Both the position numbers and the translations under genes were made by a program. From CAYUMU01 sp964445985 (lineage in GTDB: Bacteria > Planctomycetota > Planctomycetia > Pirellulales > S012-138), in the NCBI GenBank assembly GCA_964445985.1, contig CAYUMU010000035.1, forward strand, positions 1 to 57,314: DNA of 57,314 nt. Reading direction: 5' to 3'. The notes beneath the pieces are model-generated. The model had not been told where the DNA came from, searched no databases, and worked only from the letters and a program-made list of their open reading frames with translations. Positions 50,761-57,314 of the stretch are shown here, piece after piece (positions within the stretch are counted from its first letter, which is position 1; every line of letters begins with the position of its first letter).

Positions 50761-51171
50761 CTAGCTGCCAGTCACGCCGGTCCAGCCGGGCGCATCACTC
50801 GCCGGAAACGACTCTTCCGAAGCTTCTTGCACCTCTTCGTATGCCTTGACGCCGGGCAGAATGAGCGTCAGCAGCAGCCAGCCATCTTCAATGCCCGATA
50901 CCGAATGCGGCTCGCGCTTGGGAAGATACAGCAACTGTCCTGCTCCTAACTCGCAAGTTCGTTCCCCGCAGGTAACGGCCACCTTCCCTGCCAAACATTG
51001 GAGCACTAACTGACCGGGGGCTCGATGCTCGGGAATCTGCTTGCCTTGCTCCACCGCCAGCCGAATCACCTCGAGTGATTCGTTCTTGATCAGCACCGTG
51101 GTTTTCTGTGGCTCGTTGCTTTGCGGAAGCAGGTCGGCGACTTCGCCTGACTGCAAATGTGGAATCGCCAT
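50761..51171 (-). CDS. Cupin-domain protein
   Basis: The 136-residue product is a single-domain cupin: RLAVEQGKQIPEHRAPGQLVLQCLAGKVAV and LGAGQLLYLPKREPHSVSG give the two motifs, with His residues H64 and H105 or so in the places used for metal in the family, though fewer than in classical cupins. The tail (EESFPASDAPGWTGV) carries the ESFPASDxPxW motif found at the C-terminus of many small bacterial proteins. GGGAGGT eight bases before the ATG fixes the start. It converges on the large secreted protein, 46 bp apart. Confidence 0.8.
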   Translation of the reverse strand: MAIPHLQSGEVADLLPQSNEPQKTTVLIKNESLEVIRLAVEQGKQIPEHRAPGQLVLQCLAGKVAVTCGERTCELGAGQLLYLPKREPHSVSGIEDGWLLLTLILPGVKAYEEVQEASEESFPASDAPGWTGVTGS

Positions 51172-51659
51172 GGACAGCAACCTCCCGAAAAGTTCGCGCG
51201 GAACGCAATGACAGTGCAAGGCAACATGCTACCAGCATTGTTGCCAGAACCACGGCCAGGGCAACCGGGGTTTTGGGAACAAGGACCGGCGCGCCATTTC
51301 GGGCGGGCCGGCTTCCTGAGAGTGGCACGAATATTTAGACGAATCCCCAGGCCGGGTCTCCCATCGCAAGTTCTAACCACCCAAAGCCTTACAAGTAAAG
51401 GTTTTCGCCCAATTCTGGCCGGTGCCTTCCGGGAATCGAAAATGGACGACAGGAATTGCTGTGTGAACTCGCGGCACTGCGTAAAATCGTCGGAATGGAG
51501 CATCGCCGCGTAGAAGGAGTGGCAGCGTGCAGTCGCGAAGCAAGCTTTGTGCCTCCACCCTGTTGAACACGGCACGACTTTGTTCGACATTGCCATCGGC
51601 AATGCCCAATGACGGCAGTTGAATTACCCCTCCCCCCATACCGCCAAGGCAGCCAGTTT
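51172..51659. other. 488-bp divergent gap between cupin and DUF4105 genes
   Basis: This should hold both promoters. I see no gene, repeat or strong hairpin. Confidence 0.4.
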
Positions 51660-52703
51660 ATGACGTCCGCCAATTCCGCCAATGACGACACCCCTTCGAG
51701 GCACTTCTTGGTTGCCTGGTCGCAAAAGTTGTTTCGTTGGTTAAAGGCAGGCCTGGTATTCCTGGCATGTTTTCTCCTGGCCACCTGGGCGACGCTCGCT
51801 CTCTATTATTCCAACCTGCCCTGGGGTTGGGCCCGGTTGATCTTGGCCCTGGCCTTTGCCGGCTTTAGCATTTGGGCGCTGTGGTTCACCACCAAAAGAT
51901 CGATGAAGTGGCTCTTCGCGGGCCTGTTCCTGGTGGTCTTGGCCTGGTTCATCAGCATCCCGCCCAAGGACGACCGCGAGTGGCGACAAGAGGTGGCGGT
52001 CAAGCCTCGGGCCATCATCGAAGGCGATCTGGTGCGACTCACCGGTTACCGCAACTTCGACTTCCGCGCTCGCGATGAGTTCACCGTCAACTACGAAGAG
52101 CGCGACGTCTATCTATCCCACCTAATCGGGGTCGATCTCTATATTTCTTACTGGATGCCGGGACCGGTGGGGCATACGTTCGTGAGCTTCAATTTCGACA
52201 ATGGGCCGCCGGTCTGCATTTCCATCGAAACCCGGCCAGAGGTCGGCGAAGTCTATAAACCGATCGCTTCCATGTTCAAGCAGTTCGAGCTGTTTTATGT
52301 AGTAGGCGATGAACGCGACCAGGTGCGGTGGCGAACCAACTTTCGTGATGAGGAAGTATTTCTCTATCCGCTGCGCGTTTCGGCGCAGGCCGCGCGGAAT
52401 CTATTCTTGGTGTATCTTACCCGAATCAATGAACTGGCCGACAAGCCTGAGTTCTATCATTTGCTGAGCGACAGTTGCACGGTGAATATTGTTCGGTACG
52501 CCAACAAGGCCGGCCGCGAAGGCCGGTTCCATATCGGCCACTTGCTCAACGGCTGGATCGACCGCTACCTGTACAGCGTCGGCGCGGTCAATAACTCGAT
52601 CCCCTTTGAAGAGCTCCGCCGCCGCTCCAATATTACGGAGATTTCGCGCCAGGCGGAAAATACGCCGGAGTATTATCAGAAAATACGGTCAGAACTGCCG
52701 TGA
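51660..52703 (+). CDS. DUF4105 (Lnb N-terminal periplasmic-like) membrane protein
   Basis: The 347-residue product has three membrane helices at the N-terminus (AGLVFLACFLLATWATLALYY, LILALAFAGFSIWALWF, WLFAGLFLVVLAWFISIPP) and then a 230-residue domain matching DUF4105: GPVGHTFVSFNFDNGPPVCIS, ETRPEVGEVYKPIASMFKQ, YVVGDERDQVRWRTNFR, and the conserved Cys and His in LLSDSCTVNIVR with a GWIDRYLY end. The Cys-His pattern is shared with papain-like and NlpC-type folds, so it may be a thiol hydrolase acting outside the membrane; this is inference. ATG 51660 is chosen over 51609. Confidence 0.8.
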   Translation: MTSANSANDDTPSRHFLVAWSQKLFRWLKAGLVFLACFLLATWATLALYYSNLPWGWARLILALAFAGFSIWALWFTTKRSMKWLFAGLFLVVLAWFISIPPKDDREWRQEVAVKPRAIIEGDLVRLTGYRNFDFRARDEFTVNYEERDVYLSHLIGVDLYISYWMPGPVGHTFVSFNFDNGPPVCISIETRPEVGEVYKPIASMFKQFELFYVVGDERDQVRWRTNFRDEEVFLYPLRVSAQAARNLFLVYLTRINELADKPEFYHLLSDSCTVNIVRYANKAGREGRFHIGHLLNGWIDRYLYSVGAVNNSIPFEELRRRSNITEISRQAENTPEYYQKIRSELP

Positions 52704-52825
52704 TAAGAGGCATGAGCACCAGCCCCCCTCGCACCGAGCCATTGCCCATGCTGCCTTGAGGTGCGAACATAGCGGTAGTTACTCATTTGAAAATTGGCGT
52801 ATTGCCGAGACATGGAGAAACAGCG

Positions 52826-53086
52826 ATGGCCGATTTCGATTCCATCTTGCACGAAGCCCAGCAACTTTCGGAGGCCGACCGCATACGGCTGATGGAAGCC
52901 CTGTGGCAAACGGTCCCAGACGACGCCGACTTCCCCCTGCACCCTGCTTGGGCGGATGAACTTCAGCGACGCGTGAATGTCATCGAATCGGGCAGCGCGG
53001 CAACCGTGCCTTGGTCCACGGTTTTGCACGTCAACTCCGGCAGTTCCCGCCTCCCACAAATTGATCTCAAGAATTCAGATGCGTGA
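52826..53086 (+). CDS. Addiction-module antitoxin-like protein
   Basis: The 86-residue product resembles the antitoxin at 31099: LHEAQQLSEADRIRLMEALW, then PLHPAWADELQRRVN and PWSTV. The usual family C-terminus is replaced by about 20 unrelated residues (LHVNSGSSRLPQIDLKNSDA), as if the frame had shifted or been rebuilt. The ATG at 52826 has GGAGA upstream. The downstream gene overlaps it by eight bases; where a RelE/ParE toxin would be expected, an LRR-type protein is found instead. Confidence 0.7.
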   Translation: MADFDSILHEAQQLSEADRIRLMEALWQTVPDDADFPLHPAWADELQRRVNVIESGSAATVPWSTVLHVNSGSSRLPQIDLKNSDA

Positions 53087-53465
53087 CGATGAACGGCAGG
53101 CCGAGTCCGTGATTGCCAGGGTCGGTGGAACCATCGAATGGGTTTCGCCCGTTGGGTTTGGAATGAGCTTTCCGGCCAGCCTAACCGACAGCGATCTGAC
53201 AACAATCAGAGAAGTCTTCGAGCATGCGGTGTGGATCAAGCTAGGAAGCACCGCGATAACCGACGCCGGGCTGGTGTTGCTCGCAGGCGCTGCCGTTTTG
53301 GAGGATATCGATCTTTACGATACGCTGGTGACGAAAGAGGGGATTCAGAAATTGCTCACGCGGACTCCCAGCATTCAGCGAGTGGTGTTGCCGCGGCTTT
53401 CCATAAATGATGCCGGCCGAGCTCTCCTAGCGAGCTCGTGGCCCCGCGTCGAATTCGTGTCATGA
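53079..53465 (+). CDS. Small LRR-like protein overlapping the antitoxin gene
   Basis: The 128-residue product begins MRDDERQAESVIARVGGTIEW and holds leucine-rich-repeat-like steps: LTDSDLTTIREVFEHAVWIKL, then STAITDAGLVLLAGAAVLEDI, DLYDTLVTKEGIQKLLTRTP and RLSINDAGRALLASSW in shorter pieces. No signal peptide is visible. Its ATG lies inside the end of the antitoxin-like gene (8-base overlap), a sign of translational coupling. It does not resemble a RelE toxin. I cannot give a function. Confidence 0.6.
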   Translation: MRDDERQAESVIARVGGTIEWVSPVGFGMSFPASLTDSDLTTIREVFEHAVWIKLGSTAITDAGLVLLAGAAVLEDIDLYDTLVTKEGIQKLLTRTPSIQRVVLPRLSINDAGRALLASSWPRVEFVS

Positions 53466-53745
53466 GTAAGGTCTTGCAGGGCACGCATCCCCATGCGTAC
53501 CGCCCGCGTCGCCGATCACCCAGCGCCGCGGTTCTCCATGCCCGCCACGTTCGTCTCCGACGCAAACCACGCCCTTCGCGTAGGCTCAGGGAGCGTGCCA
53601 CGCGCGCTAGCACAGCTAGGTCCTTCCCTCTTACCGCCCGCGGCGGCCGTGCACCTGACGCAATCCCTGCCGCAAAACTGCACTTGGGGAACCAGCACCA
53701 TTGCCACTATGTTGATGCTGGCAATTCCATGCATCAACGACAGGG

Positions 53746-53753
53746 AAGGAGGT
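53746..53753 (+). promoter_or_regulatory. Perfect Shine-Dalgarno fixing the HEAT-like protein start
   Basis: AAGGAGGT lies six bases before ATG 53760, where a signal peptide begins. The longer open frame to 53493 has no such site. Confidence 0.6.
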
Positions 53754-53759
53754 CGGCTG

Positions 53760-56051
53760 ATGGAAGGATTCTGGTGTGTTGGGCCGTTGTTGTTGGTCCT
53801 GGCAAACGTGGGGCTGGCACAGGTTAACCCCAGCGACGAGCAGCGTTTCCGCGACCTGATCGCGCGGTCTCTCATATTGACTACTGCGGAGGAGTCTCCG
53901 CACTCGAATTTTCAATTCGAGGTGCTCTTTCAAGGCTCCGAGGGAACGTCCCCTCACACGTACGTGCGATTTGTGGCGGAGCGCCAAGGTAGGGAAGCGG
54001 CAGCGATGCTGCTTTCCCCGCGGGGATTCCCCACTTCCTGGCTCACCAACCAGGGCATTTGGGTCATCGACCAAGGAACCGTTTCGCTCATCAAGTGCAA
54101 CGGTTTTGAGCTGGACGCGGTTGTCCCCAAGCCCAGTGGCATTTTCTTGCATGTGGCTGCCAATTTTCGTCCGGAAAGTGGGACACGCGCGCAGCTCGAC
54201 GTTGCGAGTCTGATGCAGGTCTTTGTTCGCGAGGGAACGCGCTACGAATGGGATGCGGCGAATCGCCGGTTTTGCGTTACCAGCCCCGGCGGGGTGCAGT
54301 TGATGCTCTACACCCGTGACACGGGAAGCCGAGAAGACTTTCCGATTCAGGCATGCACGGTCAACGCGGCCGATGAAACGGGGAAGCCGATCCTGCAGAT
54401 TGCCATTTCCAATATTCACATCGGCGCCAACATCTCGCGCAGTCTTCTGCATCCCGATCTGGATGAAGACCCGATCGAAGCAGAGGAAATGAGCATTCGG
54501 CAGCTTTATCAATCGAACTTTGTGTCGTTGGGAGCGTCGTTTGACGAAAGCCACGCTGGCTCACGCAAGGTAGGCCAAGAACTATTGCGGAGGTTCCTGC
54601 CGGGAACGCTTGCCGATCTGGCGAAGGAGAAAACAACCTCGGTGCAAGCATTGCTCGATCGCATGGACCGCGCCGCGCCGCATGAGCTCGCCCCGCTGCT
54701 AAGCTCGCTGCGAACTGAGGGTGAGACATTTTGCTGGGGGAAGGTCGACTACGATGCGGCCCAAAGCCCTGCGGTCGCGGCTCAGAACGCTCGTTTACTT
54801 TCGGCGGGCAAGACAGAGATTGTGCTTGGCCCCGAGCTAACGCCCCGGTTGCGGCAAACCCTGGCCAAAGTGGTTGACAATCCGGATCTGGCCAGCGATG
54901 TGCGCGCCGAGGCGCTCGATTTGCTGGGGGAGTTCGGGATTCCCTTTTGGTCTCCCCTCACGCCGCGGATCGAGCGTGCGGTGCAAGCGGCGAATGATCC
55001 CGCGATCACAGCAACGCTGGCCACGGTTCGCGCGCGATTACGAGCAGCAACCGAAGCCGACATGGACCTGCTCCACCGCATGGCTCGTGCTCCCGATATC
55101 TCACCGCGATTGCGGACACGAGTCATTGAGGCTTTGGCGCTGCTAGGGCAACTGGATTGGCACGCATCGCAGATGGTTGGATGGACCTCCGCCGCGATCG
55201 CGGAAACGGCTCCCGATGGCCGGCGGTTGTGGGCTTTGGCCTTGGCCCCAGCCGGGCAAGCAGCACTCGTGGACATGTTGAACCGCGCGTCGAGGCCCGC
55301 TCGCGTTGAGATGTTGACGGTGCTGCAAGAGACGGTCCAAACCGACCACGCCAGTTGGCCCATCCTGGCGGGCGTGGCCCAAAGGATTGCCCTCGATCCG
55401 CTGGCATCGATCGCGGAGCGACACGCAGCCAACCTGGTCGTATACGGCGACATGCGACTATTAACCTTGAACTACAGCCAACGCTTCTACGAGCTGGCTG
55501 CGACGACCGGTGATTTTGAGCTAATGAAAGCCGCCATGATCAACCTGGTTGTCGCCGGAGATGCTCAGACATGCTTTCGCGACACTTTCGCAAGGCTCGC
55601 CGCGGCAGACGACCAGAACCGTTGGCAATGGGCCGTCATGGTTCGCGTCTTGACAGACCTGCAACTTCGCCTGAACCGTGAACTTCCCACCGACCTTTGG
55701 GAGGTGCTCGATCGCATGGTTGCAGACAAAGAGGCCCAGGTGTGCAGTTGTGGGCTCGCCACCATTTCCATGCTGTCGCGCAAGGGAGTCGCCTCTCCCC
55801 AGTCAACCATCGAAGCGCTGATTCAACTTGGCTTGCGAACCGAAGATCCGTTACTCTTGGCAGGAACGTGCACGACGTTGTCAAAAATCACCGGAGGCAA
55901 ATTTCAACTCTCGATTCGCAACGATGGCACGGTTGGAAGACTCCGCTGGTATGCAGAGAACCGCCAGGCGGTGCAGGAGCAGATTCACGCCTGGCAGAAA
56001 GAACGGCAAGCGAGTTCAGTGCTTACCGCACCCGGCAGCGGAAGCGAATAA
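53760..56051 (+). CDS. Secreted HEAT-repeat-like protein, function unknown
   Basis: The 763-residue product starts with a signal peptide (MEGFWCVGPLLLVLANVGLAQ). Residues 25-290 form a beta-rich domain without a recognised family (YVRFVAERQGREAAAMLLSP, GIWVIDQGTVSLI). Residues 300-740 are made of helical pairs with a HEAT/ARM-like rhythm (LRQTLAKVVDNPDLASDVRAE, IERAVQAANDPAITATLATV, RLRTRVIEALALLGQLDW). No catalytic motif is visible. The stop lies 29 bases inside the 3' end of the convergent DUF11-type gene. It may be an outer scaffold or binding protein. Confidence 0.65.
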   Translation: MEGFWCVGPLLLVLANVGLAQVNPSDEQRFRDLIARSLILTTAEESPHSNFQFEVLFQGSEGTSPHTYVRFVAERQGREAAAMLLSPRGFPTSWLTNQGIWVIDQGTVSLIKCNGFELDAVVPKPSGIFLHVAANFRPESGTRAQLDVASLMQVFVREGTRYEWDAANRRFCVTSPGGVQLMLYTRDTGSREDFPIQACTVNAADETGKPILQIAISNIHIGANISRSLLHPDLDEDPIEAEEMSIRQLYQSNFVSLGASFDESHAGSRKVGQELLRRFLPGTLADLAKEKTTSVQALLDRMDRAAPHELAPLLSSLRTEGETFCWGKVDYDAAQSPAVAAQNARLLSAGKTEIVLGPELTPRLRQTLAKVVDNPDLASDVRAEALDLLGEFGIPFWSPLTPRIERAVQAANDPAITATLATVRARLRAATEADMDLLHRMARAPDISPRLRTRVIEALALLGQLDWHASQMVGWTSAAIAETAPDGRRLWALALAPAGQAALVDMLNRASRPARVEMLTVLQETVQTDHASWPILAGVAQRIALDPLASIAERHAANLVVYGDMRLLTLNYSQRFYELAATTGDFELMKAAMINLVVAGDAQTCFRDTFARLAAADDQNRWQWAVMVRVLTDLQLRLNRELPTDLWEVLDRMVADKEAQVCSCGLATISMLSRKGVASPQSTIEALIQLGLRTEDPLLLAGTCTTLSKITGGKFQLSIRNDGTVGRLRWYAENRQAVQEQIHAWQKERQASSVLTAPGSGSE

Positions 56052-57314
56052 TACCCCCTTGTCCCGCGGGCACCGGGTCGATGATTTCCCATCGCAAGAT
56101 GAGCGAGCCGCCCGTGTTTTCGGTCGTGAAGAACTCGGCCTCGCGGCTGCTTTGGGCCGTATCGGGCACGTATTCGAGCCGCGTGGTCAGGTTGTCGATG
56201 ATGGTCACATTGCCCACCTCCGAAGCCCCCACGTTGTCGTAACGCAGCGTGAAATCAACAATCTCGCCCGGCAAAGCGCCCTTGGCCGAAGCCACTTTGC
56301 AGATGCGAATCTTGCCAGGGCAGGGGGGGGCGAAGGTGTGTACGCCCATCACGTGATCTTCGCCGATCACGTTGCCAGCCTTCTGGTCTTTGAGCAGAAC
56401 TTGCACGCCCTGGTTATGCACCCAGGCAATGGCGTTCTTGGCATTGACGGCCAGGAACGGACGCTCGGCGTCGTCGATCTGGCCGGTGCGCAACAAGCGG
56501 AAGTTTTCATGCGGCAAAAAGCCCTGGGCAAACTCCACGGTGGGCCGCCGGGTGGATACGGCCAGCGGTATATCGCGGCCCAGGAACAGGTCGGGACCCT
56601 TCACCGCCACTTCGGCGCCCGGCTGCAGGTTTTGCAAACGGGTAACCGCCCCTTGAACCTCGGCACTTTGAGCAATGATGGTCGGCCGATCGGCATTGAA
56701 CGGCTGCTCGATCTGTTCTTCTTGCACCAGGCCAGTCACGCTGCGCACGGCCATGAACCGCGGCGCATACAAGCAAACTTTGTTGGAAGGGCTCACGCAC
56801 GTGCGGCCATCCAACTGGTCGTAATGCGCGATCGTGTCTTCCATCTCCAAGCCATGCACGGTGAAGTCGGGCGATACGCGCACGGGCGAACGGTCGTCGC
56901 CGCCATCGAACAGGTACTCATCGCGCGGCCAAGGGCAAGCAATGCCGGGCGGCCGCCAGGGACCGGTGGTGACTTCTTCCGGATAGGGCATCGCCTGGCC
57001 CGACGGCATCAGATGGCCAGGCGGCATCATCATGCCCTGCGGTGGCATTCCTTGAGGCGGCATGCCACCCGCCAGCGGGCCTTGCGGCGGAAGCATGCCC
57101 GCTGGCGGCGCGGCCGGAGCAGGTTGAATTGGCGGGCCTTGCATCGGCATCGCGGGTTCCGCGCTTTGTTGATACGCGGCCAGCGTGGCGTATTGATTCG
57201 GCATCGATGCCGGCATGCCTTGCGGCATCGATGCCGGCATGCCTTGCGGCATCGATGCTGGCATGCCTTGCGGCATCGATGCTGGCATGCCTTGCGGCAT
57301 CGATGCTGGCATGC
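56023..57314 (-). CDS. DUF11-type surface protein with MPASMPQG repeats (5' end outside window)
   Basis: The visible 430 or so residues lack a start; the gene continues beyond the window edge. The N-terminal visible part has about five copies of the octapeptide MPASMPQG, then a Pro/Met/Gly-rich stretch (residues 40-110). A Cys-containing region follows (GIACPWPRDEYLFDGGDD, PSNKVCLYAPRF), then the C-terminal domain of repeat-of-unknown-function-11 type (PGEIVDFTLRYDNVGASEVG, VTIIDNLTTRLEYVPDTAQ, GGSLILRWEI), which occurs in bacterial surface and outer membrane proteins. It is probably exported and cell-surface located. Confidence 0.75.
   Translation of the reverse strand, partial: MPASMPQGMPASMPQGMPASMPQGMPASMPQGMPASMPNQYATLAAYQQSAEPAMPMQGPPIQPAPAAPPAGMLPPQGPLAGGMPPQGMPPQGMMMPPGHLMPSGQAMPYPEEVTTGPWRPPGIACPWPRDEYLFDGGDDRSPVRVSPDFTVHGLEMEDTIAHYDQLDGRTCVSPSNKVCLYAPRFMAVRSVTGLVQEEQIEQPFNADRPTIIAQSAEVQGAVTRLQNLQPGAEVAVKGPDLFLGRDIPLAVSTRRPTVEFAQGFLPHENFRLLRTGQIDDAERPFLAVNAKNAIAWVHNQGVQVLLKDQKAGNVIGEDHVMGVHTFAPPCPGKIRICKVASAKGALPGEIVDFTLRYDNVGASEVGNVTIIDNLTTRLEYVPDTAQSSREAEFFTTENTGGSLILRWEIIDPVPAGQGGIIRFRCRVR
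57201..57314 (-). repeat. 24-bp tandem repeat encoding MPASMPQG
   Basis: Just under five copies of GGCATCGATGC(C/T)GGCATGCCTTGC lie at the window edge. The unit carries the 8-bp palindrome GGCATGCC, and the first two copies differ from the rest by one base (GATGCC against GATGCT). Confidence 0.9.

Noticed and set aside
51090..51602. 170-codon minus-strand frame overlapping the cupin start
   Set aside because: Cys/Arg/Pro-rich shadow; the cupin frame has the ribosome site and the fold.
57201..57314. Regular 24-bp repeats as a CRISPR array
   Set aside because: There are no spacers; the repeat is contiguous and in frame with a protein.

Overview
The window reads as one contiguous piece of a high-G+C bacterial chromosome, most likely a planctomycete (order Pirellulales or a relative). 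No single marker proves this. The case rests on several planctomycete habits seen together: a formylmethanofuran:tetrahydromethanopterin formyltransferase in a bacterium, large Ser/Thr kinases with WD40 or FHA domains, a Tat-exported Gfo/Idh/MocA dehydrogenase coupled to a DoxX-like membrane protein, a DUF1572 (DinB-like) protein, a beta-propeller/cytochrome c fusion, and a leucine-rich-repeat protein with an Arg-rich leader and one membrane helix. I see no rRNA, tRNA, CRISPR array, phage or transposase gene.

Layout. 0-2 kb: one-carbon pair (5-formyl-THF cyclo-ligase and fhcD, minus strand). 2-5 kb: Tat-exported PhoD phosphatase (minus) and L-2-hydroxyglutarate oxidase lhgO (plus). 5-10.7 kb: minus-strand redox block of a FAD oxidoreductase, an aldo/keto reductase and lutA-lutB-lutC (lactate oxidation). 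10.9-15.8 kb: kptA, a lipoprotein cyclophilin, murA, a DUF1572 protein and an SMP-30/gluconolactonase protein. 16-24.2 kb: signalling island with a WD40 receptor kinase, an FHA kinase and a convergent histidine kinase/sigma-54 activator pair. 24.6-29.1 kb: sugar-related genes (Gfo/Idh/MocA, a solute-binding lipoprotein, xylB). 29.4-32.4 kb: lower-G+C accessory stretch with an LRR protein, an antitoxin followed by a cut-short toxin, and several repeats. 32.4-37.7 kb: propeller-cytochrome c protein, DoxX-like protein and Tat Gfo/Idh/MocA. 37.9-45.6 kb: the sulP-dabA-nuoL-like-nuoM-like operon, probably an energy-coupled inorganic carbon uptake system. 46.7-57.3 kb: large secreted proteins of unknown role, a cupin, a DUF4105 membrane protein, an antitoxin/LRR overlapping pair, and a truncated DUF11-type protein with an MPASMPQG repeat.

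Most gaps hold small, strong palindromes that fall into several recurring families. Many sit exactly between convergent genes or directly on a stop codon, so they probably act as transcription terminators or REP-like mobile repeats. The best candidates for a system worth following are the four-gene dissolved inorganic carbon operon, with the DabA zinc-site residues visible at the expected spacing, and the antitoxin/LRR overlap in which the usual RelE/ParE toxin is missing.
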